DNA of 64,000 nucleotides from G025836975 sp048751585 (GCF_048751585.1 NZ_JAZHOB010000002.1:186001-250000); one strand, 5' to 3'; positions 1-9,243 are shown, numbered from the stretch's first letter. The notes: generated by a model not told the origin, from the letters alone. Made by a program: numbers and translations.

Positions 1-2390
1 TTGTCGCCCATCAGGGTCGTAAAGACCTCGTCGGCCGCGATGGCGTCCTCGACCCTGACCTGCAACAGGCGGCGCACCGTGGGATCCATGGTGGTTTCCC
101 ATAGCTGCTGCGGATTCATTTCACCCAGGCCTTTGTAGCGCTGCTTGCTGATGCTGCGGTCGGCCTCGCCGCGCAGCCACTGCATCGCCTCGCGGAAGTC
201 GGAGATGTATTTCTCCTTGCGCTTGTCGCCCTCGCCGCGGGCCACCAAAGCACCCACGCCCATAAGTCCCGTGAAAGTCTGGGCCGCTTTGGCCAGGGCC
301 ATGTAGTCGGCGCCGCGCACGAAAGTGCGATCAAAGACGCTGACCCGCACATTGCCATGATGCATGCGGCTAAGGATCAGTCGCCAGGAGTTCTGCTCTT
401 CGTTCTCATCGACGGCCACGCTGACACCGTTGGGCACCGACGGATCGTAGATGGCATCCTGCAAGCGCTTGGCCGACGCGGCGGCCTGCTCGGCATCGTC
501 CAGATTGATCTCGACCCCTTCAGCCATGGCCGATAGCGCCGCCATGTCGGTATAGCGGGACAGGCGGTTGATCACGGCATCGGCGGCAATGTACTGGCGC
601 GCCAATTCGGCCAGCGCATCGCCACTGATGGGCTCGGCGCCTTCCTTCACCACCAGCGAGGCATCCTTCAATGCCACCTGCAGCATGAATTGCGCTTCTT
701 CGGCATCGTCCTTCAGATAGCGTTCTTCGCGCCCGACCTTCACCTTGTACAGGGGCGGCTGGGCAATGTACACGTAGCCGCGCGCGACCAGTTCCGGCAT
801 CTGCCTGTAGAACAGGGTCAGCAGCAAGGTACGGATGTGCGCGCCGTCGACGTCGGCGTCGGTCATGATGATGATGCGGTGATAGCGCAGCTTGTCGATA
901 TTGAAGTCAGGGCCGATGCTGGTGCCCAGCGCCGTAATCAAGGTGGTGATCTGCTCGCTGGATATCAGGCGGTCGAAGCGCGCTTTTTCAACGTTAAGGA
1001 CCTTACCGCGCAAAGGCAGGATGGCCTGGAACTTGCGATCGCGGCCCTGCTTGGCGGAACCGCCTGCCGAGTCGCCCTCGACAATGTAGATTTCGCTAAG
1101 GGCGGGGTCTTTTTCCTGGCAATCGGCCAGCTTGCCCGGCAGGCCGGCGCCTTCCAGGACGCTCTTGCGGCGCGTCATTTCGCGGGCCTTGCGGGCGGCA
1201 TCGCGCGCACGGGCGGCTTCCACGATCTTGTTGCACAAGGCCTTGGCGTCGTTGGGGTTCTCAAGCAGCCAGGTTTCCAGGGTACGGGCCACGGCTTCTT
1301 CCACCGCGGGGCGAACCTCGCTGGACACCAGCTTGTCCTTGGTCTGGCTGCTGAACTTGGGTTCGGGCACCTTGACCGACAAGACGCAGGCCAGGCCTTC
1401 GCGCATATCGTCGCCGGTGGTGTCGACCTTGGCCTTCTTGGCCATCTCGTTGTCGGCGATGTATTTATTCAATACCCGCGTCATGGCGGCGCGCAGGCCG
1501 GTCAGGTGGGTGCCGCCGTCGCGCTGCGGAATATTATTGGTAAAGCACAGCACCGTTTCGGTATAGCTGTCGTTCCATTGCATGGCCACGTCGACGCCGA
1601 TGTCGGTATCGCCCACGGTGGATTGCGTGCTTACCGAAAACACATTGCCGTGCAGCACGGTCTTGCTGCGATTGATGTATTCGACAAAGCCTTTTACGCC
1701 GCCCAGGAAGGCAAAGTTTTCTTCTTTGCCGCTGCGTTCGTCCAGCAGGCGGATCTTGACGCCATTGTTCAGGAAGGACAATTCGCGCAGGCGCTTGGCA
1801 AGGATTTCGTAGTGATATTCGATGTTTTCGAAGATCTGGCCGTCCGCCAGGAATTGCACCCGGGTACCGGTGGCGTCGGAGTCGCCCGTGACGGCCAGCG
1901 GCTCGACGCGCTCGCCGCGGCGGAACTCCATCTCGTGAACATGGCCGTTGCGCGAAATGGTCAGCCGCAGCCATTCGGACAATGCGTTCACGCAGGATAC
2001 GCCCACCCCGTGCAGGCCGCCCGAAACCTTGTACGAATTATGGTCGAACTTGCCGCCGGCATGCAGCTCGGTCATCACGATCTCGGCCGCGCTGCGATGG
2101 AACTCGTCGTCCTTGTGGATGGCGGTGGGTATGCCCCGCCCATTGTCGCTGACCGATATGCTGTTGTCGGCATGGATGGTTACGACGATATCGTCGCAAT
2201 AACCCGCCAATGCTTCGTCGATCGCATTGTCGACGACCTCGAAAACCATGTGATGAAGGCCTGTTCCGTCGGACGTGTCGCCAATGTACATGCCCGGGCG
2301 CTTGCGAACAGCCTCGAGCCCTTTGAGCATCTTGATGGAATCGGCGCCATATCCGGCTGCGGCGGCGGCATTCGTGGTTTGATCTGACAT
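1..2390 (-). CDS. gyrB: DNA gyrase subunit B, 3' end cut by window edge
   Basis: This is the ATPase and TOPRIM subunit of DNA gyrase, which with GyrA introduces negative supercoils. About 796 codons are visible and the last few residues lie outside the window. The protein begins MSDQTTNAAAA and continues into the GHKL ATPase with the start-proximal motif RKRPGMYIGD and the nucleotide loop GGLHGVGVSCVNA. The TOPRIM signature EGDSAGGSAKQGR starts near residue 437, and the C-terminal QRYKGLGEMNP is present. The long segment between TOPRIM and the tail fits the insertion typical of Gram-negative GyrB. It lies 92 bp downstream of dnaN on the same strand, the usual dnaA-dnaN-gyrB order. The start at 2390 is chosen because residues before RKRPGMYIGD match the family spacing. 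Confidence 0.97.
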   Translation of the reverse strand, partial: MSDQTTNAAAAAGYGADSIKMLKGLEAVRKRPGMYIGDTSDGTGLHHMVFEVVDNAIDEALAGYCDDIVVTIHADNSISVSDNGRGIPTAIHKDDEFHRSAAEIVMTELHAGGKFDHNSYKVSGGLHGVGVSCVNALSEWLRLTISRNGHVHEMEFRRGERVEPLAVTGDSDATGTRVQFLADGQIFENIEYHYEILAKRLRELSFLNNGVKIRLLDERSGKEENFAFLGGVKGFVEYINRSKTVLHGNVFSVSTQSTVGDTDIGVDVAMQWNDSYTETVLCFTNNIPQRDGGTHLTGLRAAMTRVLNKYIADNEMAKKAKVDTTGDDMREGLACVLSVKVPEPKFSSQTKDKLVSSEVRPAVEEAVARTLETWLLENPNDAKALCNKIVEAARARDAARKAREMTRRKSVLEGAGLPGKLADCQEKDPALSEIYIVEGDSAGGSAKQGRDRKFQAILPLRGKVLNVEKARFDRLISSEQITTLITALGTSIGPDFNIDKLRYHRIIIMTDADVDGAHIRTLLLTLFYRQMPELVARGYVYIAQPPLYKVKVGREERYLKDDAEEAQFMLQVALKDASLVVKEGAEPISGDALAELARQYIAADAVINRLSRYTDMAALSAMAEGVEINLDDAEQAAASAKRLQDAIYDPSVPNGVSVAVDENEEQNSWRLILSRMHHGNVRVSVFDRTFVRGADYMALAKAAQTFTGLMGVGALVARGEGDKRKEKYISDFREAMQWLRGEADRSISKQRYKGLGEMNPQQLWETTMDPTVRRLLQVRVEDAIAADEVFTTLMGD

Positions 2391-2482
2391 AGTTTATGAA
2401 AACCTTATATAAGCCTTGCGGCTATTGAAACGCCCCGGGCCCGGCGGCCCGAACGCTTCCTGCGACATTGGACTCGTGGGAC

Positions 2483-3592
2483 TTAAATGCGCATTGGCAT
2501 GACAACGTATTTGAACTGATCGTCTTCGGGGGACGTGATCAGCGCCGATGCATTGACATCGGGCTGGACCGACCATTGGATGGTATCGGTCTTGACGTTG
2601 GCCAGGACATCGAGCAGATAGCTGACGTTGAAGCCGACATCCAGGGGCTCGTGGCTGTAATCGATATCGATTTCTTCCTGAGCCTCTTCCTGCTCCGCGT
2701 TCGAAGAGGAAATCTTGAGCTGGTTGTCGGACAGCTGCAGGCGTACGCCTTTGAGCTTGTCGGTGGTAAGGATGGCCGCGCGCTGCAGGCTGCCCTGCAA
2801 GGTTTCGCGGCCAATGGAAAAGTGACGGGTATAGTTGCTGGGAATGACGCGGGTGAAATCCGGAAACTTGCCCTCGACCAGCTTGGACACAAGTTCGACA
2901 TCGCCGAAGCGGAAACGTATCTGGCCGGTCGCGACGTCGATGGACACGGGTTCTTCGGTATCGCCAAGCAGCCTTTGCATTTCGAGCACGGTTTTGCGCG
3001 GCACTATGACATCGTGCTTGCCTTCTATGCCTTCGACCACCGTGCCGCTATGGGCAAGACGGTGGCCATCGGTGGCCACCGCGCGGACAAAGCCCGGCTC
3101 GAACACGAACAACAAACCGTTCAGGTAATAGCGGATGTCCTGTTGCGCCATGGCGAAATGCACCATGTTGAACAAATGCTTGAGCGTTTTTTGCGGGAGG
3201 GAAAAAGACACATCCCATTTTTCCGGCTGGGCCAGCGTGGGAAACTCGGCGGCGCCCATGGTCTGCAATGCAAAACGACTTTTTCCGGCTTGCACAGACA
3301 GCTTGCCGCTGGTCTGGCCAAGCTTGATATCGCCGGTGTCCGGCAAAGCGCGCAGGATATCGAGCAGCTTGCGGGCAGCCACGGTCGTGGACTCGGCGGC
3401 ATCGCCAATGCCGAACTCGGCATGCGTCGTGATCTGGACTTCGAGGTCGGTGGCGATGAACGCCACATTCTTGCCTTCTTTACGCAAAAGAATATTTGCC
3501 AGGATGGGCAATGTATTCCTTCTTTCGACAATCCCAGCTACCGTCGATAGTGGCTTGAGCAATGCATCACGAGTCGCTTGTACGAGTTGCAT
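2483..3592 (-). CDS. dnaN: DNA polymerase III beta sliding clamp
   Basis: The 369-residue product is the ring-shaped processivity clamp loaded on primed DNA and bound by polymerase, MutS, ligase and Hda. Length matches the family (366-370). The N-terminus MQLVQATRDALLKPL and the segment NTLPILANILL are characteristic of domain I, and the C-terminus ends YVVMPMRI, the usual clamp terminus. It starts only 2 bp after the dnaA stop, so dnaA and dnaN are almost certainly co-transcribed and translationally coupled. Nothing unusual is seen. Confidence 0.98.
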   Translation of the reverse strand: MQLVQATRDALLKPLSTVAGIVERRNTLPILANILLRKEGKNVAFIATDLEVQITTHAEFGIGDAAESTTVAARKLLDILRALPDTGDIKLGQTSGKLSVQAGKSRFALQTMGAAEFPTLAQPEKWDVSFSLPQKTLKHLFNMVHFAMAQQDIRYYLNGLLFVFEPGFVRAVATDGHRLAHSGTVVEGIEGKHDVIVPRKTVLEMQRLLGDTEEPVSIDVATGQIRFRFGDVELVSKLVEGKFPDFTRVIPSNYTRHFSIGRETLQGSLQRAAILTTDKLKGVRLQLSDNQLKISSSNAEQEEAQEEIDIDYSHEPLDVGFNVSYLLDVLANVKTDTIQWSVQPDVNASALITSPEDDQFKYVVMPMRI

Positions 3593-3594
3593 GG

Positions 3595-5010
3595 TTATCC
3601 TTTTAAGGTTTGTTCTAGTACGTGAAGAGCGTGGTTGAGTTCGGTCTGCTTGGACCTTGCATCGGCAATTTTTCGCACTGCGTGCAGTACGGTCGTGTGA
3701 TCCCGCCCACCGAACAAATCGCCAATTTCAGGCAGGCTCTTTTGCGTCAGTTCCTTGGCCAGGTACATGGCCACCTGACGCGGCATGGCAATGTTGGCGG
3801 GCCGGCGCTTGGAATACATGTCGGCCACCTTGATCTTGTAGAAATCGGCCACCGTCTTTTGTATGTTCTCGACCGTGATCTGCCCGTTCGATACCGACAG
3901 CAGGTCTTTGAGGGCGTCTTTGCAAACATCGACGGTAAGCACCTCGCGGCCATGGAAGCGCGCGTAGGCCGACACCTTGCGCAGGGCGCCTTCCAGTTCG
4001 CGCACATTGCTGCGCAGGTGCTTGGCGATGAAGAAAGCGACTTCCTCGGGCATGGTCACGCCTTCGCTGTCGGCCTTGTGCAACAGGATGGCGACGCGCA
4101 TCTCCAGTTCGGGCGGCTCGATGGCCACGGTCAGGCCCGAATCGAAGCGGGAAATCAGGCGGCTGTCTATATTGGCCAATTCCTTGGGGTAGGTATCGGA
4201 CGTGATGATGATTTGCTTGCGCTGGGCGACCATGGCCTCGAACGCATAGAAGAACTCTTCCTGGGTACGGTTCTTGCCTGCGAAAAACTGGATATCGTCG
4301 ATCAGCAGGAGATCCAGCGAATGGTAGTAGCGCTTGAATTCGTCAAAGGCCTTGCGCTGATATGCCTTGACCACATCGGAGACATACTGGTCGGCATGCA
4401 CGTAGCGGATGCGCGTACCCTTGCCGTTGGCCAGCAAGGCGTTGCCGATGGCATGAATAAGGTGGGTCTTGCCCAGGCCCACGCCGCCATACAGGAACAG
4501 CGGGTTGTAGGATACGCCTGGATTCTCGGCCACTTGCAATGCGGCGGCGCGTGCCAGCTGGTTGGCCTTGCCGGTGACGAAGTTATCGAAGGTAAGGTCG
4601 GTGTTCAGGCGCGAGCGATCGTGTACGAGCTCCGCGGCCGCGGCGGCGGCGGATGCCTGGGGGGCTTGCGAAGGCGCGGCCACATTGAGGCTGGAGGCGC
4701 TGGCAGGCGCCAGGCCGACGGATCGGGGTGCTGGCGGCACCGGCGCCGAACGGGGCGCCCCCGAGGCACTGGCCAATTCGAAAGCCACCTGCACAGGCCG
4801 CTCGTACCATTCTGTGGCCAGCGTTTCGATCTGGTGCGAAAAATTCTTGCGCACCCAGTCCAGCTTGAAGCGGTTGGGCGCGGAAACGCGCAGCACCGCT
4901 TGCGTCTCGTCGAACGCAAGCGGAACCAAGGGGCGTATCCAGGCGCTAATCTGCTGCGGAGGTAGGTCCTGCTCCAGTCGCTGGACGCAAGTCTGCCAAA
5001 AATCTTTCAT
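3595..5010 (-). CDS. dnaA: Chromosomal replication initiator DnaA
   Basis: DnaA is the AAA+ ATPase that binds TTATCCACA boxes and melts oriC. The 471-residue protein shows domain I (residues 1-80, MKDFWQTCVQRLEQ), an Ala/Pro-rich flexible domain II (about 82-128), the AAA+ module with Walker A GGVGLGKT at 175-182 and Walker B LLLIDDIQFF, and domain IV with the DNA-binding signature GRDHTTVLHAVRKI near the C-terminus. An upstream in-frame start would add 24 residues; the start at 5010 is preferred because MKDFWQ is the conserved DnaA N-terminus. A perfect DnaA box lies about 50 bp upstream of the start, consistent with autoregulation. Confidence 0.98.
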   Translation of the reverse strand: MKDFWQTCVQRLEQDLPPQQISAWIRPLVPLAFDETQAVLRVSAPNRFKLDWVRKNFSHQIETLATEWYERPVQVAFELASASGAPRSAPVPPAPRSVGLAPASASSLNVAAPSQAPQASAAAAAAELVHDRSRLNTDLTFDNFVTGKANQLARAAALQVAENPGVSYNPLFLYGGVGLGKTHLIHAIGNALLANGKGTRIRYVHADQYVSDVVKAYQRKAFDEFKRYYHSLDLLLIDDIQFFAGKNRTQEEFFYAFEAMVAQRKQIIITSDTYPKELANIDSRLISRFDSGLTVAIEPPELEMRVAILLHKADSEGVTMPEEVAFFIAKHLRSNVRELEGALRKVSAYARFHGREVLTVDVCKDALKDLLSVSNGQITVENIQKTVADFYKIKVADMYSKRRPANIAMPRQVAMYLAKELTQKSLPEIGDLFGGRDHTTVLHAVRKIADARSKQTELNHALHVLEQTLKG

Positions 5011-5298
5011 GTCCACCACTTCTGTAAACCTCGATTCTACCCTGTCGCGGCGGTAGTTATCCACAAGGTAAGGCAAGAACAACCCTTAGTAATAGCGCTA
5101 ACCATTTGACTAAACTATCAAAATTTGATGAAATGGCGGGCTCACTACCAAATTTTTAACCCCAAGGCTTGGCTAGTGCTTGGCAATAGCCCGACCCATC
5201 GGGCAAGCCGCCGTCGGTAAAACACAAAGCGACACAACGCTGTCGAGCTCGTCGACGGCACTCCAAGTCCTTGGCAGCTCTTTTATTTTGGATTTTCC
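5011..5298. other. dnaA-rpmH divergent intergenic region
   Basis: This 288-bp spacer separates divergent dnaA and rpmH and must hold both promoters. It contains one perfect DnaA box (5057-5065), an AT-rich stretch at about 5095-5160, and a perfect 6-bp-stem hairpin with a CCCA loop at 5189-5204 in what should be the rpmH leader. In pseudomonads this spacer carries oriC, but only one DnaA box is visible here, so I do not call it an origin. Confidence 0.6.
5057..5065 (+). promoter_or_regulatory. DnaA box upstream of dnaA
   Basis: The sequence TTATCCACA is the perfect high-affinity DnaA box, about 50 bp upstream of the dnaA start. Its position suggests autoregulation of dnaA. Confidence 0.7.
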
Positions 5299-5433
5299 AT
5301 GAAACGCACTTTCCAGCCCTCAGTTACCCGCCGCAAGCGCACCCACGGTTTTCGCGTACGCATGAAAACCCGCGGTGGCCGTGCCGTCATCAATGCACGC
5401 CGCGCAAAAGGCCGTAAGCAGCTGGCCGTTTAA
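5299..5433 (+). CDS. rpmH: 50S ribosomal protein L34
   Basis: This short gene encodes the 44-residue protein L34, a very basic component of the large subunit. It begins MKRTFQPSVTRRKRTHGFR and ends KGRKQLAV, which is diagnostic. It is first in the rpmH-rnpA-yidD-yidC cluster and diverges from dnaA, the common arrangement in proteobacteria. Confidence 0.98.
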   Translation: MKRTFQPSVTRRKRTHGFRVRMKTRGGRAVINARRAKGRKQLAV

Positions 5434-5465
5434 GCCTGCCGCTTAAAGCGCCGGCTGGCAAGCCC

Positions 5466-5855
5466 ATGGCTGGTGCGACAGCATCCATTCGAGCCACGTT
5501 TCCCGCCTGCGCTCGTTTACACAGCCCCTCGGAATACGCGTCGGCCCTAAAGGGTAAACGTCTTGCCAGAGGGGCGTTGTTCGTTGTAATGACGCCACGC
5601 CGTTCCCAGGACCAGGAACCACATGGATACGCCCGGCTGGGACTCATCATCGCCAAGCGCTTTGCCGCGAAGGCGGTTGTCCGCAATGCCATAAAAAGGG
5701 TTATCCGGGAGGCTTTCCGGCAAAAACGGGGCGATTTGCCTGCTTGCGATCTGGTTTTCAGGCTCCATACTAAAATACAGCCGGCAAGCCTGACGGAACT
5801 TAAAAAGCAGGTGCGCGTCGAAGCGGATGCCTTGCTTAAGCAGGCTCTGCGATGA
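5466..5855 (+). CDS. rnpA: Ribonuclease P protein component
   Basis: RnpA is the protein subunit of RNase P, which trims tRNA 5' leaders together with the M1 RNA. The 129-residue product has the central RNR-type motif in KAVVRNAIKRVIREAFR (RNAIKRVIRE) and the preceding RLGLIIAKRFAAK strand. The first residues, before RLHSPSEYASALKG, are poorly conserved in the family, so the exact start is less certain than the gene. It follows rpmH by 32 bp, and its stop overlaps the yidD start by 4 bp. Confidence 0.95.
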   Translation: MAGATASIRATFPACARLHSPSEYASALKGKRLARGALFVVMTPRRSQDQEPHGYARLGLIIAKRFAAKAVVRNAIKRVIREAFRQKRGDLPACDLVFRLHTKIQPASLTELKKQVRVEADALLKQALR

Positions 5856-6085
5856 TCAAGTCTTTACTTATCGCTCCCATCCGGTTTTACCGCTATTTTT
5901 TAAGTCCCTGGATTGGCAGGAGCTGTAGATTCACCCCTACCTGCTCCCTCTATGCAATAGAAGCCATCGAGAAACATGGGGCGCTGAAAGGCTTTTGGTT
6001 GGCGTCGCGCCGTATCGGCCGGTGTCATCCCTGGTGTGCGGGAGGATACGATCCGGTGCCAGCCCCCGATCACAAGCATCGCTGA
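5852..6085 (+). CDS. yidD: Membrane protein insertion efficiency factor YidD
   Basis: The 77-residue product belongs to the YidD family, small amphipathic inner-membrane-associated proteins that assist Sec/YidC insertion. It has the family pattern IRFYRYFLSPWIGRSCRF, TPTCSLYAIEAIEKHG and the cysteine motif RCHPWCAGGYDPVP. The start overlaps the rnpA stop (ATGA), so translation is probably coupled. Confidence 0.95.
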   Translation: MIKSLLIAPIRFYRYFLSPWIGRSCRFTPTCSLYAIEAIEKHGALKGFWLASRRIGRCHPWCAGGYDPVPAPDHKHR

Positions 6086-6209
6086 ATCCCGCTTGCCTCG
6101 AACGTCCGGCTTTGTAGTTTTCTTGCATTATTCTTCGCTCATCTTAGATTCAGCTGAGCTACGTTAAACTGTTGAGCTTTTGTTCAGCTTTAACTCAAAA
6201 ACAGGCGCT

Positions 6210-7901
6210 ATGGATATCCGACGCACCGTCCTCTGGATGATTTTCTCCCTTTCGCTCTTGCTGCTCTGGAACAACTGGCAAGTGCATAACGGTAAACCCT
6301 CGCTCTTCGGAACGAGCTCTACCGCTACGCAGACAGCGGCTCCCGCGCAAGCGCCAGGCGCCGCCGCCGATCCTAGCGTCCCGTCCGCCGCGCCTGCCGC
6401 GGCAACGACACCCGCCGCCGACAACACGGTACCGGGCAGCGGTGCGCAAGCGCCTGTCAATTCGTCCGAAAAGGTCCAGGTCAAGACAGATGTCTACAAC
6501 CTTACCTTCGACACCCAGGGCGCCCAGCTCGTCAAGGCGGAACTGGTCAAGTACACGGCCCCGGGCTCCAAGGACGAGCCCATGGTCCTGCTCGACAATT
6601 CCGCCCATTCCGTATACTTGGCGCAGACAGGCATCGTCGGAGCTCCCTCCGGCCAAAGCTATCCCACCCACCTGACGCCTTTCAGGCTGGTTTCCACAGA
6701 CACGGTCCTGAACGGCGAAACGCTGAAGGTCGTGTTCGAAGCGGAAAGCGATGGCGTCAAGGTCGTAAAGACCTATACCTTGCACAAGGGCCGCTACGAC
6801 ATTGGCGTGCAGCATGATGTCTATAACGTGGGCACGGCCCCTATAACGCCCTCCCTGTACCTGCAATTGGCGCGCGACGGCAACGATCCCTCCGACACCT
6901 CTTCCTTCTACAGCACGTTCACAGGCCCCGCCCTGTATTCGGCCGGAGAAAAATTCCAGAAGATCACCTTCTCGGATATCGACAAGGGCAAGTCGGGCTA
7001 CGTCAAACAAGCGGATAACGGCTGGATCGGCATGGTGCAGCACTACTTCGCATCCGCCTGGGTACCGCCCGAGGGCAAGGTCCGCCACAACGAGGCCTTG
7101 CGCCTGTCCAACAATCTGTATGCGATCCGCTCCATCGAAAGCGTGGGCAACATTCAGCCCGGCGAACACATCGCCGTCGACTCGAATCTTTGGGTCGGCC
7201 CGCAAGACCAAAAAGCCATGAGCGAACTGGCTCCCGGCCTGGAATTGGTGGTCGACTACGGCTGGCTTACCATCATCGCCAAGCCTTTGTTCAAGGTCAT
7301 GACCTGGCTGCATGCCATGCTGGGCAACTGGGGCTGGACCATCGTGGTGCTGACACTGCTGATCAAACTGGTCTTTTACCCGCTGTCCGCCGCCAGCTAT
7401 CGTTCCATGGCCAAGATGAAGCAGGTAACGCCGCGCATGCAGGCCCTGCGTGAAAAATTCGGCGACGACAAGGCCAAGCTGAACGCGGCCATGATGGAAA
7501 TGTACCGTACCGAGAAAATCAATCCACTGGGTGGCTGCCTGCCCATGGTGGTGCAGATACCGGTGTTCATTTCCCTGTACTGGGTGCTGCTGGGCAGCGT
7601 TGAAATGCGAGGCGCCCCCTGGATACTCTGGATTCACGACCTGTCGGTGCGCGATCCCTGGTTCATACTGCCTGCTTTCATGATGGCGACCATGTTCCTG
7701 CAGATCAAGCTGAATCCCACGCCCCCCGATCCCACGCAGGCCAAGATCATGATGATCATGCCTTTGGTCTTCGGCGGCATGATGTTCTTCTTCCCCGCCG
7801 GCCTGGTCCTGTACTGGTGCGTTAACAACGCCGTGTCGATTGCCCAGCAGCGCTACATCATGCATAAGCTGGATAAGGAAACCGCGGCTGCCGCGCGGTA
7901 A
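6210..7901 (+). CDS. yidC: Membrane protein insertase YidC
   Basis: YidC (Oxa1 family) inserts and folds inner-membrane proteins with or without SecYEG. The 563-residue protein starts MDIRRTVLWMIFSLSLLLLW, giving the N-terminal transmembrane anchor, followed by an Ala/Pro-rich linker, the large periplasmic beta-domain (about residues 80-340), and the conserved Oxa1 core with several membrane segments beginning LFKVMTWLHAMLGNWGW. A longer upstream reading would add 10 residues; MDIRR is the conserved proteobacterial start. It ends the rpmH-rnpA-yidD-yidC cluster and is followed by a strong terminator. Normally mnmE is next; here an unrelated block of about 7.7 kb intervenes. Confidence 0.97.
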   Translation: MDIRRTVLWMIFSLSLLLLWNNWQVHNGKPSLFGTSSTATQTAAPAQAPGAAADPSVPSAAPAAATTPAADNTVPGSGAQAPVNSSEKVQVKTDVYNLTFDTQGAQLVKAELVKYTAPGSKDEPMVLLDNSAHSVYLAQTGIVGAPSGQSYPTHLTPFRLVSTDTVLNGETLKVVFEAESDGVKVVKTYTLHKGRYDIGVQHDVYNVGTAPITPSLYLQLARDGNDPSDTSSFYSTFTGPALYSAGEKFQKITFSDIDKGKSGYVKQADNGWIGMVQHYFASAWVPPEGKVRHNEALRLSNNLYAIRSIESVGNIQPGEHIAVDSNLWVGPQDQKAMSELAPGLELVVDYGWLTIIAKPLFKVMTWLHAMLGNWGWTIVVLTLLIKLVFYPLSAASYRSMAKMKQVTPRMQALREKFGDDKAKLNAAMMEMYRTEKINPLGGCLPMVVQIPVFISLYWVLLGSVEMRGAPWILWIHDLSVRDPWFILPAFMMATMFLQIKLNPTPPDPTQAKIMMIMPLVFGGMMFFFPAGLVLYWCVNNAVSIAQQRYIMHKLDKETAAAAR

Positions 7902-7925
7902 CGGGCCAACAGGCCCATGTCATGC

Positions 7926-7952
7926 AACCCGCATCACTCGATGCGGGTTTTT
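7926..7952 (+). terminator. Rho-independent terminator after yidC
   Basis: A 9-bp perfect stem (AACCCGCAT / ATGCGGGTT) with a 6-nt loop runs into a T tract. It lies 25 bp after the yidC stop. The stop codon of the convergent MarR-like gene lies inside the stem. Confidence 0.8.
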
Positions 7953-8287
7953 GCCGCCTGGACCATGCATGTGGACAGCTTGTCGAAGTGGCGCAACGCC
8001 GCCGACGTCAGCGCAACGCGCTTGCGCCTGGCGTCCTCTGTATCGGCAAGCTCTATCCATCCCTTCTTGCGCATCGACTTAAGCCGGCCATGAATGGTAG
8101 CCGGTGAGCCCAGGCTGTCTATCGCCATGATGTCGCGTACCGACAGGCGACTGGCCTCTTGCGCCTTGCGGGCCACCAAGGAAAGAATCCGCTCCTCCAG
8201 CGGATCCAGCGAGGGAAGCCCCCGCAAAGCCTCGGCCAAACTCAGGAAACGCAAATAGATATCGGCCGGGCGTGTATTTTCGTTCAT
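7934..8287 (-). CDS. MarR-like winged-helix transcriptional regulator
   Basis: The 117-residue protein looks like a small winged-helix regulator. The segment SVRDIMAIDSLGSPATIHGRLKSMRKKGWIEL is a helix-turn-helix followed by a wing, in which the DARRKRVALT strand matches the MarR/PadR style. The start at 8287 (MNENTRPADIYLRFLSL) is preferred to an upstream in-frame start that would add 32 residues of unlikely composition. It is transcribed convergently with yidC and divergently from the membrane protein at 8340. No ligand or target can be named; its neighbours suggest local regulation. Confidence 0.7.
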   Translation of the reverse strand: MNENTRPADIYLRFLSLAEALRGLPSLDPLEERILSLVARKAQEASRLSVRDIMAIDSLGSPATIHGRLKSMRKKGWIELADTEDARRKRVALTSAALRHFDKLSTCMVQAAKTRIE

Positions 8288-8339
8288 GTGCTTAATATCG
8301 TGGTAAACCTTTGCAATAGTCGCCGCCGGACATGAGTCA

Positions 8340-8912
8340 ATGAAACAACAAGCTGCCCTATTCCTATGCATGATTGTCGGCACGGCGGCGATCTACTTGC
8401 TCGTGCTGGCTCTGAATGAGCTGGCATTCACAGGCTCGGAATATACTCGGGGGATCAATTGGATATATCTTCCCGCCGGAGTGCGCTTGCTATGCACCCT
8501 GCTGTTCGGAGGCGCCGGTGCGCTGGGCATATTGATCGCGTCCTGGCTTGCCTGCGTCTATTATTATTTCCCCGGTGATTTTATCAGGGCGGCGGCAGGC
8601 TCGGCCATATCGGCGGGGGGCCCCTATCTCATTTATTTGCTGGCCCGCCGGGTTTTCCTTCTACAGGCGTCGCTGTCCAACCTGACCTCGGCACGGCTGC
8701 TGATTTGTGCCGCAGCCTGCGCAACGATCAATGCCTTGCTCCACCACTTATGGTTTCTGTTTTGGGGGCCGGCGGACAATTGGGAACAAGTCTTGGTGAT
8801 GCTCGCGGGCGATTTGGCGGGCATTCTCGTTGTTCTATACGCCATGAAGCTGGCCGCGAACCATCTAAGCGGCCGCGTCAAGTCCGCAAGCCGGAACCGG
8901 AACGGGCGATAA
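8340..8912 (+). CDS. Integral membrane protein, MASE1-like
   Basis: The 190-residue protein is very hydrophobic with about five or six predicted membrane segments. The stretch INWIYLPAGVRLLCTLLFGG resembles the start of the MASE1 sensory membrane domain, but no output domain follows and the protein ends in a short basic tail (SGRVKSASRNRNGR). It may be a stand-alone membrane sensor or transporter-like protein. It diverges from the MarR-like gene, and its last 35 bp overlap the end of the convergent gene at 8878. The function is unknown. Confidence 0.6.
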   Translation: MKQQAALFLCMIVGTAAIYLLVLALNELAFTGSEYTRGINWIYLPAGVRLLCTLLFGGAGALGILIASWLACVYYYFPGDFIRAAAGSAISAGGPYLIYLLARRVFLLQASLSNLTSARLLICAAACATINALLHHLWFLFWGPADNWEQVLVMLAGDLAGILVVLYAMKLAANHLSGRVKSASRNRNGR

Positions 8913-9243
8913 ACGTATCGTACGCTTGCAAGGCGGCATCGAGCCGCGCGTGCATGGCTTCTATCGACCGGCCCAGGTCGCCATTGACCCGATCCAGCAG
9001 TTGCCTCATGTTGGCCATCATCGCCGCCAGCGCATTTCGTTCGTCGGGGGAATACAGCCTCATGCCCGCGGTACCCAGAACGCCGGCATTGCGCTCGACC
9101 TTGACGGTTATATCGGCCCACATCTCGCACTGCCGTTCCATATGAAGGCGCAGCTCTGGGCTCCAGGGTCCTTCATCGGAGATTCCGGACGAATCAGCCC
9201 CTTTAAATAACGCGTCCTCGGCATCATTGCTGTGCTGTCCCAC
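8878..9243 (-). CDS. Protein of unknown function, 121 residues
   Basis: I do not recognise this protein. It is mostly helical and acidic in its first third (DAEDALFKGADSSG), with a long heptad-like stretch in the second half (AAMMANMRQLLDRVNGDLGR) that could form a coiled coil. The start is GTG, preceded at a good distance by AAGGA. It overlaps convergently with the membrane-protein gene by 35 bp. Its promoter region contains a 21-bp perfect inverted repeat (9269-9289) shared with the divergent alcohol dehydrogenase gene. Confidence 0.6.
   Translation of the reverse strand: MGQHSNDAEDALFKGADSSGISDEGPWSPELRLHMERQCEMWADITVKVERNAGVLGTAGMRLYSPDERNALAAMMANMRQLLDRVNGDLGRSIEAMHARLDAALQAYDTFIARSGSGLRT

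Noticed and set aside
690..2387. A 565-codon open frame antisense to gyrB
   Set aside because: It is the shadow of gyrB; the translated sequence has no recognisable domain and the gyrB frame is unambiguous.
5011..5298. Pseudomonas-type oriC between dnaA and rpmH
   Set aside because: Only one DnaA box is visible, compared with clusters at 17.2-18.7 and 20.65 kb and with parS next to mnmG.
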